This document shows, in pieces, positions 26,148 through 36,400 of a stretch of 64,000 bases of DNA. Both the position numbers and the translations under genes were made by a program. Numbering within the stretch: the first letter of the stretch is position 1; each line of letters begins with the position of its first letter. A model generated the notes under the pieces. The model saw only the letters and a program-made list of their open reading frames with translations. It did not search any database and was not told the origin of the DNA. Origin of the DNA: Paenibacillus pabuli (lineage in GTDB: Bacteria; Bacillota; Bacilli; Paenibacillales; Paenibacillaceae); contig NZ_CP073714.1 in assembly GCF_023101145.1 (NCBI RefSeq), positions 4,278,001 through 4,342,000 of the forward strand. The letters are read 5' to 3'.

Positions 26148-26999
26148 TTATGATCGTCCATCATCACCTTGCTCCTCTTGCACAATTCGAGCAATGTGAA
26201 TGATTAAATACAATAATTCCTCGTTTGATATGGAGATATCCAGCATGTTTTGCACGTAGGTTTTGATCATCTCCGCGCATTTGTATTCAAGCGGATGCTC
26301 CTTCACCATGTGTTCAAATATAAAATCTTTTGCCGAATTGCCCAAACGACCTTCTTGTAAACGCTGGATGAAAAATTGCAGGTGCGTAACTAGTCTCACA
26401 TAGTGGATAGAATTTTTGTTCAATTGCATATCAAAGGTGTATTGAATCAGATTAAAAATATCTTTTAACATTTTAACGGATTGCATCGTGCGTTCCATAT
26501 TCTTCTCATGTGTTTGGGCATTCACGAAATGAAAGGCGATATTCCCTGCTTCTTCTTCCGGCAGTTCAATATGAAGTTCCTGATTCAACATATGGACTGC
26601 TTCAAGGCCCAGTTCGAATTCGACGGGATGAAACCGCTGGATCTCCCACAACATGCGATTCTGTAATGCTACACCTTTTTTCCATCGTTCAATGGCAAAC
26701 GACAAGTGATCCATAAGCGTAAAGAAGATTTGATCGTCAAGAGACAGCTTTTCTTTGGCATTGGAAATCAGTTTGTTTATGACATTCACATATTTTTCTG
26801 GCATGTTTTCGATGGTGCGTACGTAAGCCTGGGCAGACGGATTATTTTGCAGAATGAATCGTTTCTGGATGTGCTCCTCATCGAGTCGCTCGCCGACTTT
26901 GCCTTTGAATGCCAAGCCTTTTCCCATGACAATCACTTCTTGTCCATGTTCATCTTTGGTTAGAAGCAAGCTGTTATTCAATATTTTGATTACTTTCAT
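26148..26999 (-). CDS. BglG/LicT-family transcriptional antiterminator
   Basis: A 283-residue RNA-binding antiterminator. Residues 1-55 (MKVIKILNNSLLLTKDEHGQ...VMGKGLAFKGKVG) are the co-antiterminator RNA-binding domain. Two PTS-regulation domains follow, with the histidine-containing segments THLQFFIQRL in PRD2 and LMDHLSFAIERW in PRD1. When beta-glucosides are taken up, it should bind the RNA hairpin before bglP and block the overlapping terminator. The start at MKVIKI is dictated by the family; a longer frame upstream overlaps the GH1 gene. It is the third gene of the bglP-bglA-bglG operon, 17 bp after the GH1 gene. Confidence 0.93.
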   Translation of the reverse strand: MKVIKILNNSLLLTKDEHGQEVIVMGKGLAFKGKVGERLDEEHIQKRFILQNNPSAQAYVRTIENMPEKYVNVINKLISNAKEKLSLDDQIFFTLMDHLSFAIERWKKGVALQNRMLWEIQRFHPVEFELGLEAVHMLNQELHIELPEEEAGNIAFHFVNAQTHEKNMERTMQSVKMLKDIFNLIQYTFDMQLNKNSIHYVRLVTHLQFFIQRLQEGRLGNSAKDFIFEHMVKEHPLEYKCAEMIKTYVQNMLDISISNEELLYLIIHIARIVQEEQGDDGRS

Positions 27000-27016
27000 G
27001 CATTCATCACGATCCT

Positions 27017-28489
<1,473 letters not shown>

Positions 28490-28520
28490 TCAAAATATAT
28501 AATGTACCGTATTAAGGCTG

Positions 28521-30479
28521 TTACGAAAGGTGAATAATGGTCGCTCCAACCTCCACAGGACTTTGCTTCTCCAGCTTAATGTCCGGGAAACGATCCGAAT
28601 TGGCAATAATGATCGGGGTTATGACTTCATACCCTTCTGCCTTGATGGCATCGATATCGAAGCGGATCAACAAGTCACCTCGTTGTACCCGATCCCCGAC
28701 TTTAATGGAAGAATCGAAATGTCTCCCCTTCAGGTTGACGGTATCCACTCCAATGTGAATGAGCAACTCTTCTCCATTATAACCATTCAATTTGACCGCA
28801 TGTTTGGAGTCCATGAAAGCCGTAACTTCACCTGCGATCGGTGCATACAGTTCTCCTTTTGCAGGAATAATTGCAGCACCCTTACCCAGTAATCCCATAG
28901 AGAATACATCGTCTGGTACACGGTCCAGATGGACTAATTCCCCTTGCATCGGGCTGGTGATTGTAAGTGGGCGTAATTCATTTTGGCTCGGTACATTTGC
29001 ATTTGTTGTTGCAACAGACTGTGTGTCTGGAGTGTTGTCTTTAACATGCTGCCCGGAAAGTGTCTTGTCATCGTTAACGATGGAATTGCCTTCTTCTTCA
29101 TCGTCTACTGGATCTTCAAAACCAATGATCCATGTCAGAGCAAAGGTAACGATAAAGGCGATCAAACAAGTCACAATGGCATGAACGATGTTCATCGGAT
29201 TGCTTCCAATGAAGGCAGGTAACGCGGCCAGCCCCGGAGAAACGAAGGCATAACGTACGAGTCCAGTCAGACCAGCGTATATTCCTGCTACACCACCACC
29301 GATCATTGCGGCAATCAAGGGTTTCTTCAGTTTCAACGTAACGCCGTACAAGGATGGTTCCGTAATGCCCAGTACAGCGGTGAAACCGGATGAAGCAGCG
29401 AGCTGTTTCAGTTTTTTGTTTTTTGTTTTCAATGCTACAGCAAGCGTAGCACCACCTTGAGCGATATTGGATGCGAGCATTCCGGGGCCATTGATCATTT
29501 CATATCCATTTTTGGTCAGTTGGCTAGTTGCAATCGGCGTCATGGCCCATGCGGTGCCTGTCACGATCAGGAATGGTTGCAAAGTTCCCATTAACAAAGG
29601 AATCAGCCAGCTGGCTCTGGCATTAATCGCTTCTGCACCCATCGCAACCAGATCATTCAGATACGTTCCGAAAGGCCCGATCGCCACTAATGCAAGTGGT
29701 GCTGTAATCAATAACACAATCATCGGTTTTGTGAAAAATTTGATCATGGACGGCGATACCCGATCTGCGAAACGTTCAATATAGGACATGAGCCAAACGA
29801 CGATAATAATCGGCAGGACGGAACCTGCATAGTCGGTTAGTCGAACCGGAACACCGATGAAAAACACATCTTTTCCTTCCGCCATCAGAGCACTCCATCC
29901 CGGATGTAACAGCACACCGGCAACGGTCATCGCCAGAATGGGACTTGTTTCAAACTTAATGGAAGCTCCATAAGCCAGCAGAATAGGCATGAAATAAAAC
30001 GCCGCGTCCGCAATCGTGTTAAGGATATAGTAGTTTTGGCTTTCCGTCGTTACGAGGCCTGTCAGCACAAGTACCGCTAATATCGCTTTGATCATACCCG
30101 CGCCAATGATTGCCGGTATTACCGGAGTAAATGTCGTTGAGATCACGCTGATGAATCTGGAGATCCAGCTCTGTTTCTGCTTTGGTCTTTTATTTTCGCC
30201 GGAATCTGATGTGGTGTCCGCACTTCGAGTTGCCGACCCCATCTGTTGAGTGATAACTCGATAGACCTGCTGCACCTCATTGCCCACAACAACCTGGTAT
30301 TGTCCACCATTATTCACAACGGTAATGACCCCTGGAAGTGCTTTAAGCTTTTCTGTCTCCGCTTTGGAGATGTCGTGCAGTTCGAACCGGAGTCGGGTTG
30401 CGCAGTGCGTAAGCCGGGCGATGTTGTCTTTTCGTCCAACCAATTCGGTAATCTCTTGTCCCAATTTGCGATAATCCAT
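28521..30479 (-). CDS. bglP: PTS beta-glucoside EIIBCA permease
   Basis: A 652-residue fused PTS permease for beta-glucosides. The order is EIIB with phospho-Cys in THCATRLRF (1-85), EIIC with about ten membrane segments (110-460), an acidic and polar linker (470-505), and EIIA with phospho-His in LLIHIGVDTV (about 585). It imports and phosphorylates arbutin- or salicin-like glucosides. GAGG lies seven bases before the ATG. The leader contains a clear RAT hairpin and terminator, so expression depends on the BglG-type protein two genes down, and a cre site sits at the promoter. Confidence 0.94.
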   Translation of the reverse strand: MDYRKLGQEITELVGRKDNIARLTHCATRLRFELHDISKAETEKLKALPGVITVVNNGGQYQVVVGNEVQQVYRVITQQMGSATRSADTTSDSGENKRPKQKQSWISRFISVISTTFTPVIPAIIGAGMIKAILAVLVLTGLVTTESQNYYILNTIADAAFYFMPILLAYGASIKFETSPILAMTVAGVLLHPGWSALMAEGKDVFFIGVPVRLTDYAGSVLPIIIVVWLMSYIERFADRVSPSMIKFFTKPMIVLLITAPLALVAIGPFGTYLNDLVAMGAEAINARASWLIPLLMGTLQPFLIVTGTAWAMTPIATSQLTKNGYEMINGPGMLASNIAQGGATLAVALKTKNKKLKQLAASSGFTAVLGITEPSLYGVTLKLKKPLIAAMIGGGVAGIYAGLTGLVRYAFVSPGLAALPAFIGSNPMNIVHAIVTCLIAFIVTFALTWIIGFEDPVDDEEEGNSIVNDDKTLSGQHVKDNTPDTQSVATTNANVPSQNELRPLTITSPMQGELVHLDRVPDDVFSMGLLGKGAAIIPAKGELYAPIAGEVTAFMDSKHAVKLNGYNGEELLIHIGVDTVNLKGRHFDSSIKVGDRVQRGDLLIRFDIDAIKAEGYEVITPIIIANSDRFPDIKLEKQSPVEVGATIIHLS

Positions 30480-30507
30480 ACGTTTGCCTCATTTCTGAAT
30501 TTGGATA

Positions 30508-30572
30508 TAAAAAAGACCAAAACGATATGCCTTCCCCTACTCACATAAGGAAAATGCAAAATCATTTTGGTC
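30508..30572 (-). terminator. Conditional terminator in the bglP leader
   Basis: GACCAAAATGAT and ATCGTTTTGGTC pair at the base of a long stem followed by TTTTTT. The first arm shares GACC with the RAT element, so the two structures exclude each other. Confidence 0.8.
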
Positions 30573-30596
30573 ATGCCTGCTTTACCAGTAACAGCC
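30569..30596 (-). promoter_or_regulatory. RAT antiterminator element of bglP
   Basis: The minus strand reads GGCTGTTACTGGTAAAGCAG followed by GCATGACC, close to known LicT/SacY ribonucleic antiterminator elements (GGATTGTTACTGNNNNNGCAGGC...). It should be bound by the BglG-type protein of the same operon. Confidence 0.85.
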
Positions 30597-30625
30597 AAAC
30601 ACTGCTAATATTCAATTCGTTAATG

Positions 30626-30674
30626 ATGTAAACGTTTACCCGATCATAATATCACACAATAAATGAGTTAGCAA
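30626..30674 (-). promoter_or_regulatory. bglP promoter with downstream cre site
   Basis: TTGCTA (30674-30669), a 17-bp spacer and TATTAT (30651-30646). The palindrome ATGTAAACGTTTACCC (30626-30641) directly follows and is a good cre site positioned to block initiation when glucose is present. Confidence 0.75.
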
Positions 30675-31117
30675 TCACTTTATTCGACATTTTCTGCATT
30701 TTGATATAAGAATGGTTCTCCATCTGCCAGCTTTCTTACTCGTCAAACCGATGGCTATATAAGCGAAGATGGCGAATTGAGATTGATCCATCAACATGTA
30801 CATTACCAACAGATTTCAGGACGGGTCATGCTACCTGTATTCAACGAATAACTCTAACGAGGTTCAACATTATGCAAAAACGTCCCCTGCATCCCTATGT
30901 ATATTCCAATTGGATCAGTGCTACTGGAAGTTCCGAATCGTCAAACAAAGAAACTACGGTACTTTATTCGGCACCGCAGTTTGTAATCAATCATACGCTT
31001 CATTTAAGATTTGAATGCCTCAGCGATTCCTTTGAATCTCATATGATTTAGATAATGTGAAACTTCCATGGGTATCATTTTGTCCTGAACAGATTGTGCT
31101 GTATTCAACAGTTTACA
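30675..31117. other. Intergenic stretch with possible coding relics
   Basis: No supported gene. A plus-strand frame reads DGYISEDGELRLIHQHVH up to an early stop near 30850, and another from ATG 30871 reads YVYSNWISATGSS. Both look protein-like but are short and lack ribosome binding sites. They may be debris of one lost gene. Confidence 0.35.
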
Positions 31118-31744
31118 CTACTGCATCTCAGCTAGACGTAGTACATCCTCCAGAGTCAACCTTTTAACGATCTCATACCCCATATGATTTCCCAGCGGTT
31201 TTAATATTACTGTCCCCATATATGGAATGTCCCCTAAACCCATACCCTGTGGAAAAGAGTGAGCTATGATAACCCTATTGGATGTATTCGGAGTTATACG
31301 TTCAACTTCATTTGTAAAGGCTTGAATGATATTCTGTGCATCCTCTGTATTGATGTTCTTGCTTAGTTCGTATATGTTCATCCAAAATTCATTTACAGTT
31401 ACATTGGGTTTGCCAAAAGCAGCTTCCGCAGTTTGCACAGTTCTACAAAGTGGACTCGATTCTACTGGAAAAGTAACGGGTATATGGAGCTTTCGAATGG
31501 CTTCACCGTAATTCTTTGCTTGATCCAAACCTCTAGCACTTAAATTCCTTTGAGTGGAACAATCCGTTAGACTAAGATCTTGTTGATCCTCTCCTAAAGT
31601 TGCTTCTCCATGACGAACATATAGGATATACCCTCCTTTACGGAGATCATTTATAAGAGAATCTTCAGAAAGAGGGGAAGCATAAGAATGTAATGGTGTA
31701 ATCAATGAAAAAATCAAGGGTAACAACATGAACAAACGGTACAT
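31118..31744 (-). CDS. Secreted histidine phosphatase family protein
   Basis: A 208-residue phosphoglycerate-mutase-like phosphatase with a signal peptide (MYRLFMLLPLIFSLITPLHS, likely cut near YASP). The catalytic RHGE comes at about residue 44, SSPLCRTVQTA supplies the second Arg, and VIIAHSFP supplies the second His. These act on phosphoesters through a phospho-histidine. AAAGGTGG precedes the ATG. Substrate unknown. It stands alone between remnants. Confidence 0.85.
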   Translation of the reverse strand: MYRLFMLLPLIFSLITPLHSYASPLSEDSLINDLRKGGYILYVRHGEATLGEDQQDLSLTDCSTQRNLSARGLDQAKNYGEAIRKLHIPVTFPVESSPLCRTVQTAEAAFGKPNVTVNEFWMNIYELSKNINTEDAQNIIQAFTNEVERITPNTSNRVIIAHSFPQGMGLGDIPYMGTVILKPLGNHMGYEIVKRLTLEDVLRLAEMQ

Positions 31745-31903
31745 TTCTCATCCACCTTTCGTTTTCATCATACTGTCCCCATTCAGAAAACACTTTATAC
31801 AACTTCTAGTTAGCAACAGATCAATATTCAGATAGAAAAAGCTTTTGCGGGGGACGCTGCGTCACAATTTATAATGAAAAAATAGATAAAAGGAGTTTTA
31901 ATT

Positions 31904-32041
31904 ATGCCTGAAACCCATGAAAAGGGGTTTCCAGGATATTTTTAAGCAAGCTTAGTTGGATGGACAAATAAAATTGTGGAGGTTACGGGCACCATTTATG
32001 AAAAAGAATATCTGAACTCCACGCATAAGGATTTAGAATAG
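31904..32041 (+). pseudogene. Small gene interrupted by an in-frame TAA
   Basis: AAAGGAG lies eight bases before ATG. The frame reads MPETHEKGFPGYF, stops at TAA (31943-31945), then continues in the same frame as ASLVGWTNKIVEVTGTIYEK and on to TAG at 32041. One C-to-T change (CAA to TAA) would explain it. I do not recognise the family. Confidence 0.5.
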
Positions 32042-32227
32042 TGTTTTCCGTAAGTATCCTAACAACCCGATCCATGTAATGACAGATACGCCGAAATCTA
32101 TTTTGCCAAGTTTTGATTTATACTTTCCTTTTAATAAATAAATTAGCGACTTCCAATGGAACAATATTCTTATATTCTGACAGTATATTTGTGTTGTTTC
32201 ATCAACTTCATTAGATCCAAATATCAT
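32033..32227 (-). CDS. Small hypothetical protein, weakly supported
   Basis: A 64-codon frame with a basic middle and a hydrophobic segment (SVITWIGLLGYL). It begins 10 bp past the broken cupin gene and has only a weak ribosome binding site. I do not recognise it, and it may be non-coding. Confidence 0.25.
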   Translation of the reverse strand: MIFGSNEVDETTQIYCQNIRILFHWKSLIYLLKGKYKSKLGKIDFGVSVITWIGLLGYLRKTLF

Positions 32228-32237
32228 TGACTGCTGT

Positions 32238-32565
32238 TTATTCTGACTCTGTCTCGCCAGTGTTTACTAGGCCCCTAGGCTCAACCATCATAATATGACA
32301 TTCCTGCTGAGCAAAAGTTTTGTGTTCGACACCTCTTGGTACAATAAACATCTCACCTTGGGAAATCTTTACTTGGCCATCGTGGAAATCGATGAACATC
32401 TCCTCTTTGATCACGATAAACACCTCGTCGGTATCTTGATAGTCGTGCCATACAAAATCCCCTTCGATTTTAACCAATTTAAATTGATAGTCATTCATTT
32501 TACCAATGACTTTCGGACCAATGTTCACTGAGCATAGATAATTTCTCATTAAAATAAAATATCAT
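32238..32565 (-). pseudogene. Cupin-domain protein, frameshifted
   Basis: The 103-codon frame from 32549 holds a small cupin (VIGKMNDYQFKLVKIEGDFV...EVFIVIKEEM...FIVPRGVEHKTFAQQE). Its first ten residues are wrong for the family. The expected N-terminus, MIFYFNEKLSMLSEHWS, is present in another frame from ATG 32565, and both frames meet at TGGTCCGAAAGTC, where two bases appear to be missing. The metal-binding H-x-H of motif 1 is also altered (WHDYQD). Both facts indicate a decaying gene. A sequencing error could explain the frameshift but not the lost histidine. Confidence 0.65.
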
Positions 32566-32741
32566 GATCAAATTCCACTGATGAGCGTTTCATCAAATCC
32601 GCTGAAGGATCGAAACGGTTCGTTCATTTACTCTGAAGACAACGCGTAAGATTTGAAAAAACTGGATTTAAAAGAAACATTCATCCACTTTGTAACGTTT
32701 AGGTTATGTAAACAAACAATATTACTTTAGGAGGCATAGAA

Positions 32742-33296
32742 ATGAAGCGAGCTATTTCTTTATTGTTGATATTAACTTTTGTTTTTAGTGTAACGTCCAT
32801 TGCATCTGCCAAGGACCAATCTACAAAGGATCTAACCTTTGAAGAGCGTGCGGCAAATATGTACAGCCCTTTACTAAAAAAATCCATCTTAAATGTAACG
32901 CATGACAACAAGCTAACTACAACGACATATCAATCGATATATATTCCAGTGAAAGATATATTTAAATCAACCGCAGCAATAATTACATGGGATGGTAAGA
33001 AAAAAATAACGACAATTAAAAATCAAGGACAAGAGCTAATTCTCAATTTCTCGGGGAATACGGTCTTCGCTGAGCAGAGTCAAGTTGTTCTCCCTCAAGA
33101 GTGGGTACAATTGAAGAACGGAGTCTCCACCATTAATGCATTTGTCTTAACGTATATTTTTGAACATTACGCTGATGAATCGGATCAGGAAAGAGTTGAA
33201 TGGGAAGAACGACTTGAATTTTTGGATATTAAACAAACAACCGGGATCGCAGGAGTAGATCGAAATATGCATGTATTTGTTGAATTTAATGATTAA
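32742..33296 (+). CDS. Secreted stalk-domain (copper amine oxidase N-like) protein
   Basis: A 184-residue protein with a signal peptide (MKRAISLLLILTFVFSVTSI, cut near ASA-KD). YIPVKDIFKS, ITWDGKKKITTI and LPQEWVQLKNGVSTINAFVL fit the copper-amine-oxidase N-terminal stalk domain common in secreted Paenibacillus proteins, where it acts as a cell-surface module rather than an oxidase. AGGAGG precedes the ATG. No enzyme domain is attached. Family call is moderate. Confidence 0.7.
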   Translation: MKRAISLLLILTFVFSVTSIASAKDQSTKDLTFEERAANMYSPLLKKSILNVTHDNKLTTTTYQSIYIPVKDIFKSTAAIITWDGKKKITTIKNQGQELILNFSGNTVFAEQSQVVLPQEWVQLKNGVSTINAFVLTYIFEHYADESDQERVEWEERLEFLDIKQTTGIAGVDRNMHVFVEFND

Positions 33297-33354
33297 CCTA
33301 GGGTCCTTGTAACTGAATCCTTTCTGAAGATACTGATATATGCCATTACTCGAC

Positions 33355-33392
33355 AAAAAAGCCGAATGGATCGTTCTCATCCACTCGGCTCT
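33355..33392. terminator. Terminator of the 1,691-residue protein gene, possibly bidirectional
   Basis: AGCCGAGTGGAT and ATCCATTCGGCT pair around GAGAACG on the minus strand, followed by TTTTTTGTCG. It lies 70 bp after the stop codon of the giant gene and 60 bp after the stop codon of the stalk-domain gene on the other strand. Confidence 0.8.
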
Positions 33393-33461
33393 TAGGTTAT
33401 TTTACATCATTCGTTTAACTTCACTTACCTTAGTTCCACTTCCATTTACAATTCACTGCCA

Positions 33462-36400
33462 TTATTCAGAAGGTGTCGGTTGACCTTGCACCTCATTGGC
33501 AAGCAGCTCCGAATCATCGGAATGCCGTTCGAACATAACTGCGTCAGCCCTCGTATAGATCATATCTGCAGGAAGCGTTGGCGGGTCTACCGTTGTAGGC
33601 GTAACCCTGGTTAAACGAACATACTCGCTGCCGTCACCCGTGAAGTCGAATGTTCCCAAATTAACCCAACCCGATGAGCCGACCGTTGCATCGATATAGG
33701 TGACCTCGGTACCCGTCTTATGCTTCACTTCCACTTTGACATGGTTATCGTTTGCCGTTGTATGGACGAGCTTGTAGATGGAAACGGTATATTTCCCTTC
33801 TGGAAACTGGCCTTTCCACGTTGCGGATGATCCTTGAACGGTTGAGTAGCGGGATTTAACCCCAATTTTGTATCCGGCTAAATTACTTTGGCTCCAAGAC
33901 CCTTCTGTTGTGTATAACCCTGTTGTATCTGTACTGTCGACGATAATCGTTAGATCCTTAATCGTGATGTTCAAATGCGGTGTGGTTAAGGTCACTCCGT
34001 CAATCGTTACAGTGGCCCATACCTCAAGGTGATCCGTGCCCCCATCGAGATTGAGAAGAGTCAACACCCCACTGCTGTCCACTTCAGCCAGATCCGTACG
34101 ATTCACGAAATACTGAACATCGGCCTGTGTCAGATCACCGATCAAACCGTTATCCAAATAGCCGGTTACGCTTAGTTGTGCGGTTTGAGTCATCTGCAGC
34201 TCGTTCCGATCGGACTGAACTACGGCAGACTCCAATTGCGGTATCCTGTTCGGGTCCACCCACATCATTGCATCGGCTACGACTCTGGATTTGTTGGCCT
34301 TGTTCGTTAGTTCCACGTACCCGCTATCACCTGCAGCAAAAGGATAATCCCCCAGGTGCACCCAAGTACCGTTCGCCATTGTCTCATCAACAGTAACCGT
34401 ATCGGAGCCTTCACTATGATAAACGGTAAACGAGGCATTGGTTGCCCAATTTTCATTCGTTGCAGTGATTTGCGGAATCTTGTAATACACACTGTACGTG
34501 ACACTTTCCGGCAGATCAGGCCGCCATCTCATTTTGCTTGTCGCTGTACCAGTCGTAGATTTGGCATACACATAGTTATCATAGTAATAGTCGTTAGCTG
34601 TCGTATCCCTTATCCAGACGCCTTCTGTCTCCGCCTCCGTATTATCCACAATGATAGATGAATGATCCTGCCCATCATCGGGCTGGACTGGCGTTTCCGT
34701 TACCTGATCCGGCAGATAGAGTGTGCGCTTGCGGGTTTGTTTCCCCTCCGATTCCACGTAGTACGTGAAGGTTTGGGATAAATCATTCACCCGTATCGAC
34801 CATTCCATCGGGTAGATCGTATCCGCGACGGTCGTATACGTAGCCCCGCCATCCAAGGAATAATGAATGGTCGCCGGTTTTGTCGTTTTGGCCTGCACAT
34901 AAGCATCATAGACCGTTTCGTCAGGCTTTACGATCAGCATACCTTTAACCGCATCAATTGGACTGTGAGTATCAAAGAAATAGCTTGCATCCGAAGGTTC
35001 AGCCGTTCTGACCTGATGCAGTGGTACATCAATGTCAAGTCCTTCTACAATGATAGCAGTAATGCCCTTGCTTGAAACTGTGGCTTGAATGATTCCGCCA
35101 CTCATAACGGTCTGCTCTGGTGTACCATTGTCGCGGATGATCGTTACAGTATAATCTCGTGCCGGGTTGAACCCAATGATCTGTTCATTCAATTCGATCG
35201 GAGTCTGAATTTCTTCTGACGATGCGTTGCTTAGCCCAATGTAGAATTTATCTCCACTCTCACCTGTGATCCAGTTCAATTGAGGATGATTGGTCTTAAT
35301 GATCCCCTTCGGCATCCATAGCCAAACGTCGGAATTGCCATAAAATTGACCTGGTTTATTCCCATAGAGGTGATATTTGAACCATAAAAAATTCGTTTCA
35401 AATACGGAAGGAAATGTAATGCTTCCGTTCGATTTCAAGGATTGTTCGCTGATCAAATAATCCATCGTTTGCCCGAGCTGCCCGGGTATGTGGTGATAAT
35501 AGATGGATGTAGCTCCGCTTGGGCCTTCCAGTGGAAAATCGGGTTCAAGCTGGCTAACAGCGAAGCCCTTATAGTAATAACCTGGATAACTGGAATATCG
35601 GCCGATAACCGCATTATGAGCAATATCCTGCAGCAGTTTATCCCCTGTATAGAGCGACAATCGCAGCATGAATGGTGCTTCCTGAGCATTCATCCGATAA
35701 TAGCCAGTGGTACTTCCTGCTTCAAACGTCAATCCGCTTGGTGAAACAAGCCAACGCTCCGCTTGAACGCCTCCGGCAATATCTTCGGGAAGCTTGAGCC
35801 TAGGATATTGGAATTTACCGCTTTCCGGCCAATGGAACGACTCCGCGTAATTATATGTTTCCGGCTGCGGAATCGTAACGTTCCCTTCTGGGACTGGACG
35901 AGCAACAAACATGGTTGCATACCGTTTAGCTTCCTTGTAAGCGGCATCCAAGTATTTGGGGTCCTGCGTTTCTTCGTAAAGCTCCAAAATTTCCATCCAC
36001 AGCTTGCTATAATAATAAATGAACTCATTTTTACTCACATCGACAGATGCAGGCGTATCGATATGTTGCGTGATATAGTTGTCGGCTGCATCCTTCGCAG
36101 CCTGTAGATACTGTGACTCTCCTGTCATGCGATACATCATCAGGGGCTGAATGACAGGCCCGCGGTCTTTCTGGTCCGGGTCACGCATAAGGTACTCTTC
36201 CTGTGCCAGTGCCCCAATTCCTGCCGAAGTGCCCATCATCTGATTGACAGCGGCTACGCTTGAAACATCGAATGGCAGAGTAGTCATTTTCCATAAAGAA
36301 GGCACACCGTATACTTTCTTCTGCGTCGGCGACCAACCGATACCATTTCGCGATACGCCATACTGGACGGACGGCAGTGCTCTCGTATCGTATAGCTGAT

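Noticed and set aside
30796-31014. 72-codon plus-strand frame in the gap after bglP
   Set aside because: Composition is not protein-like and no ribosome binding site is present; better explained as chance or gene debris.
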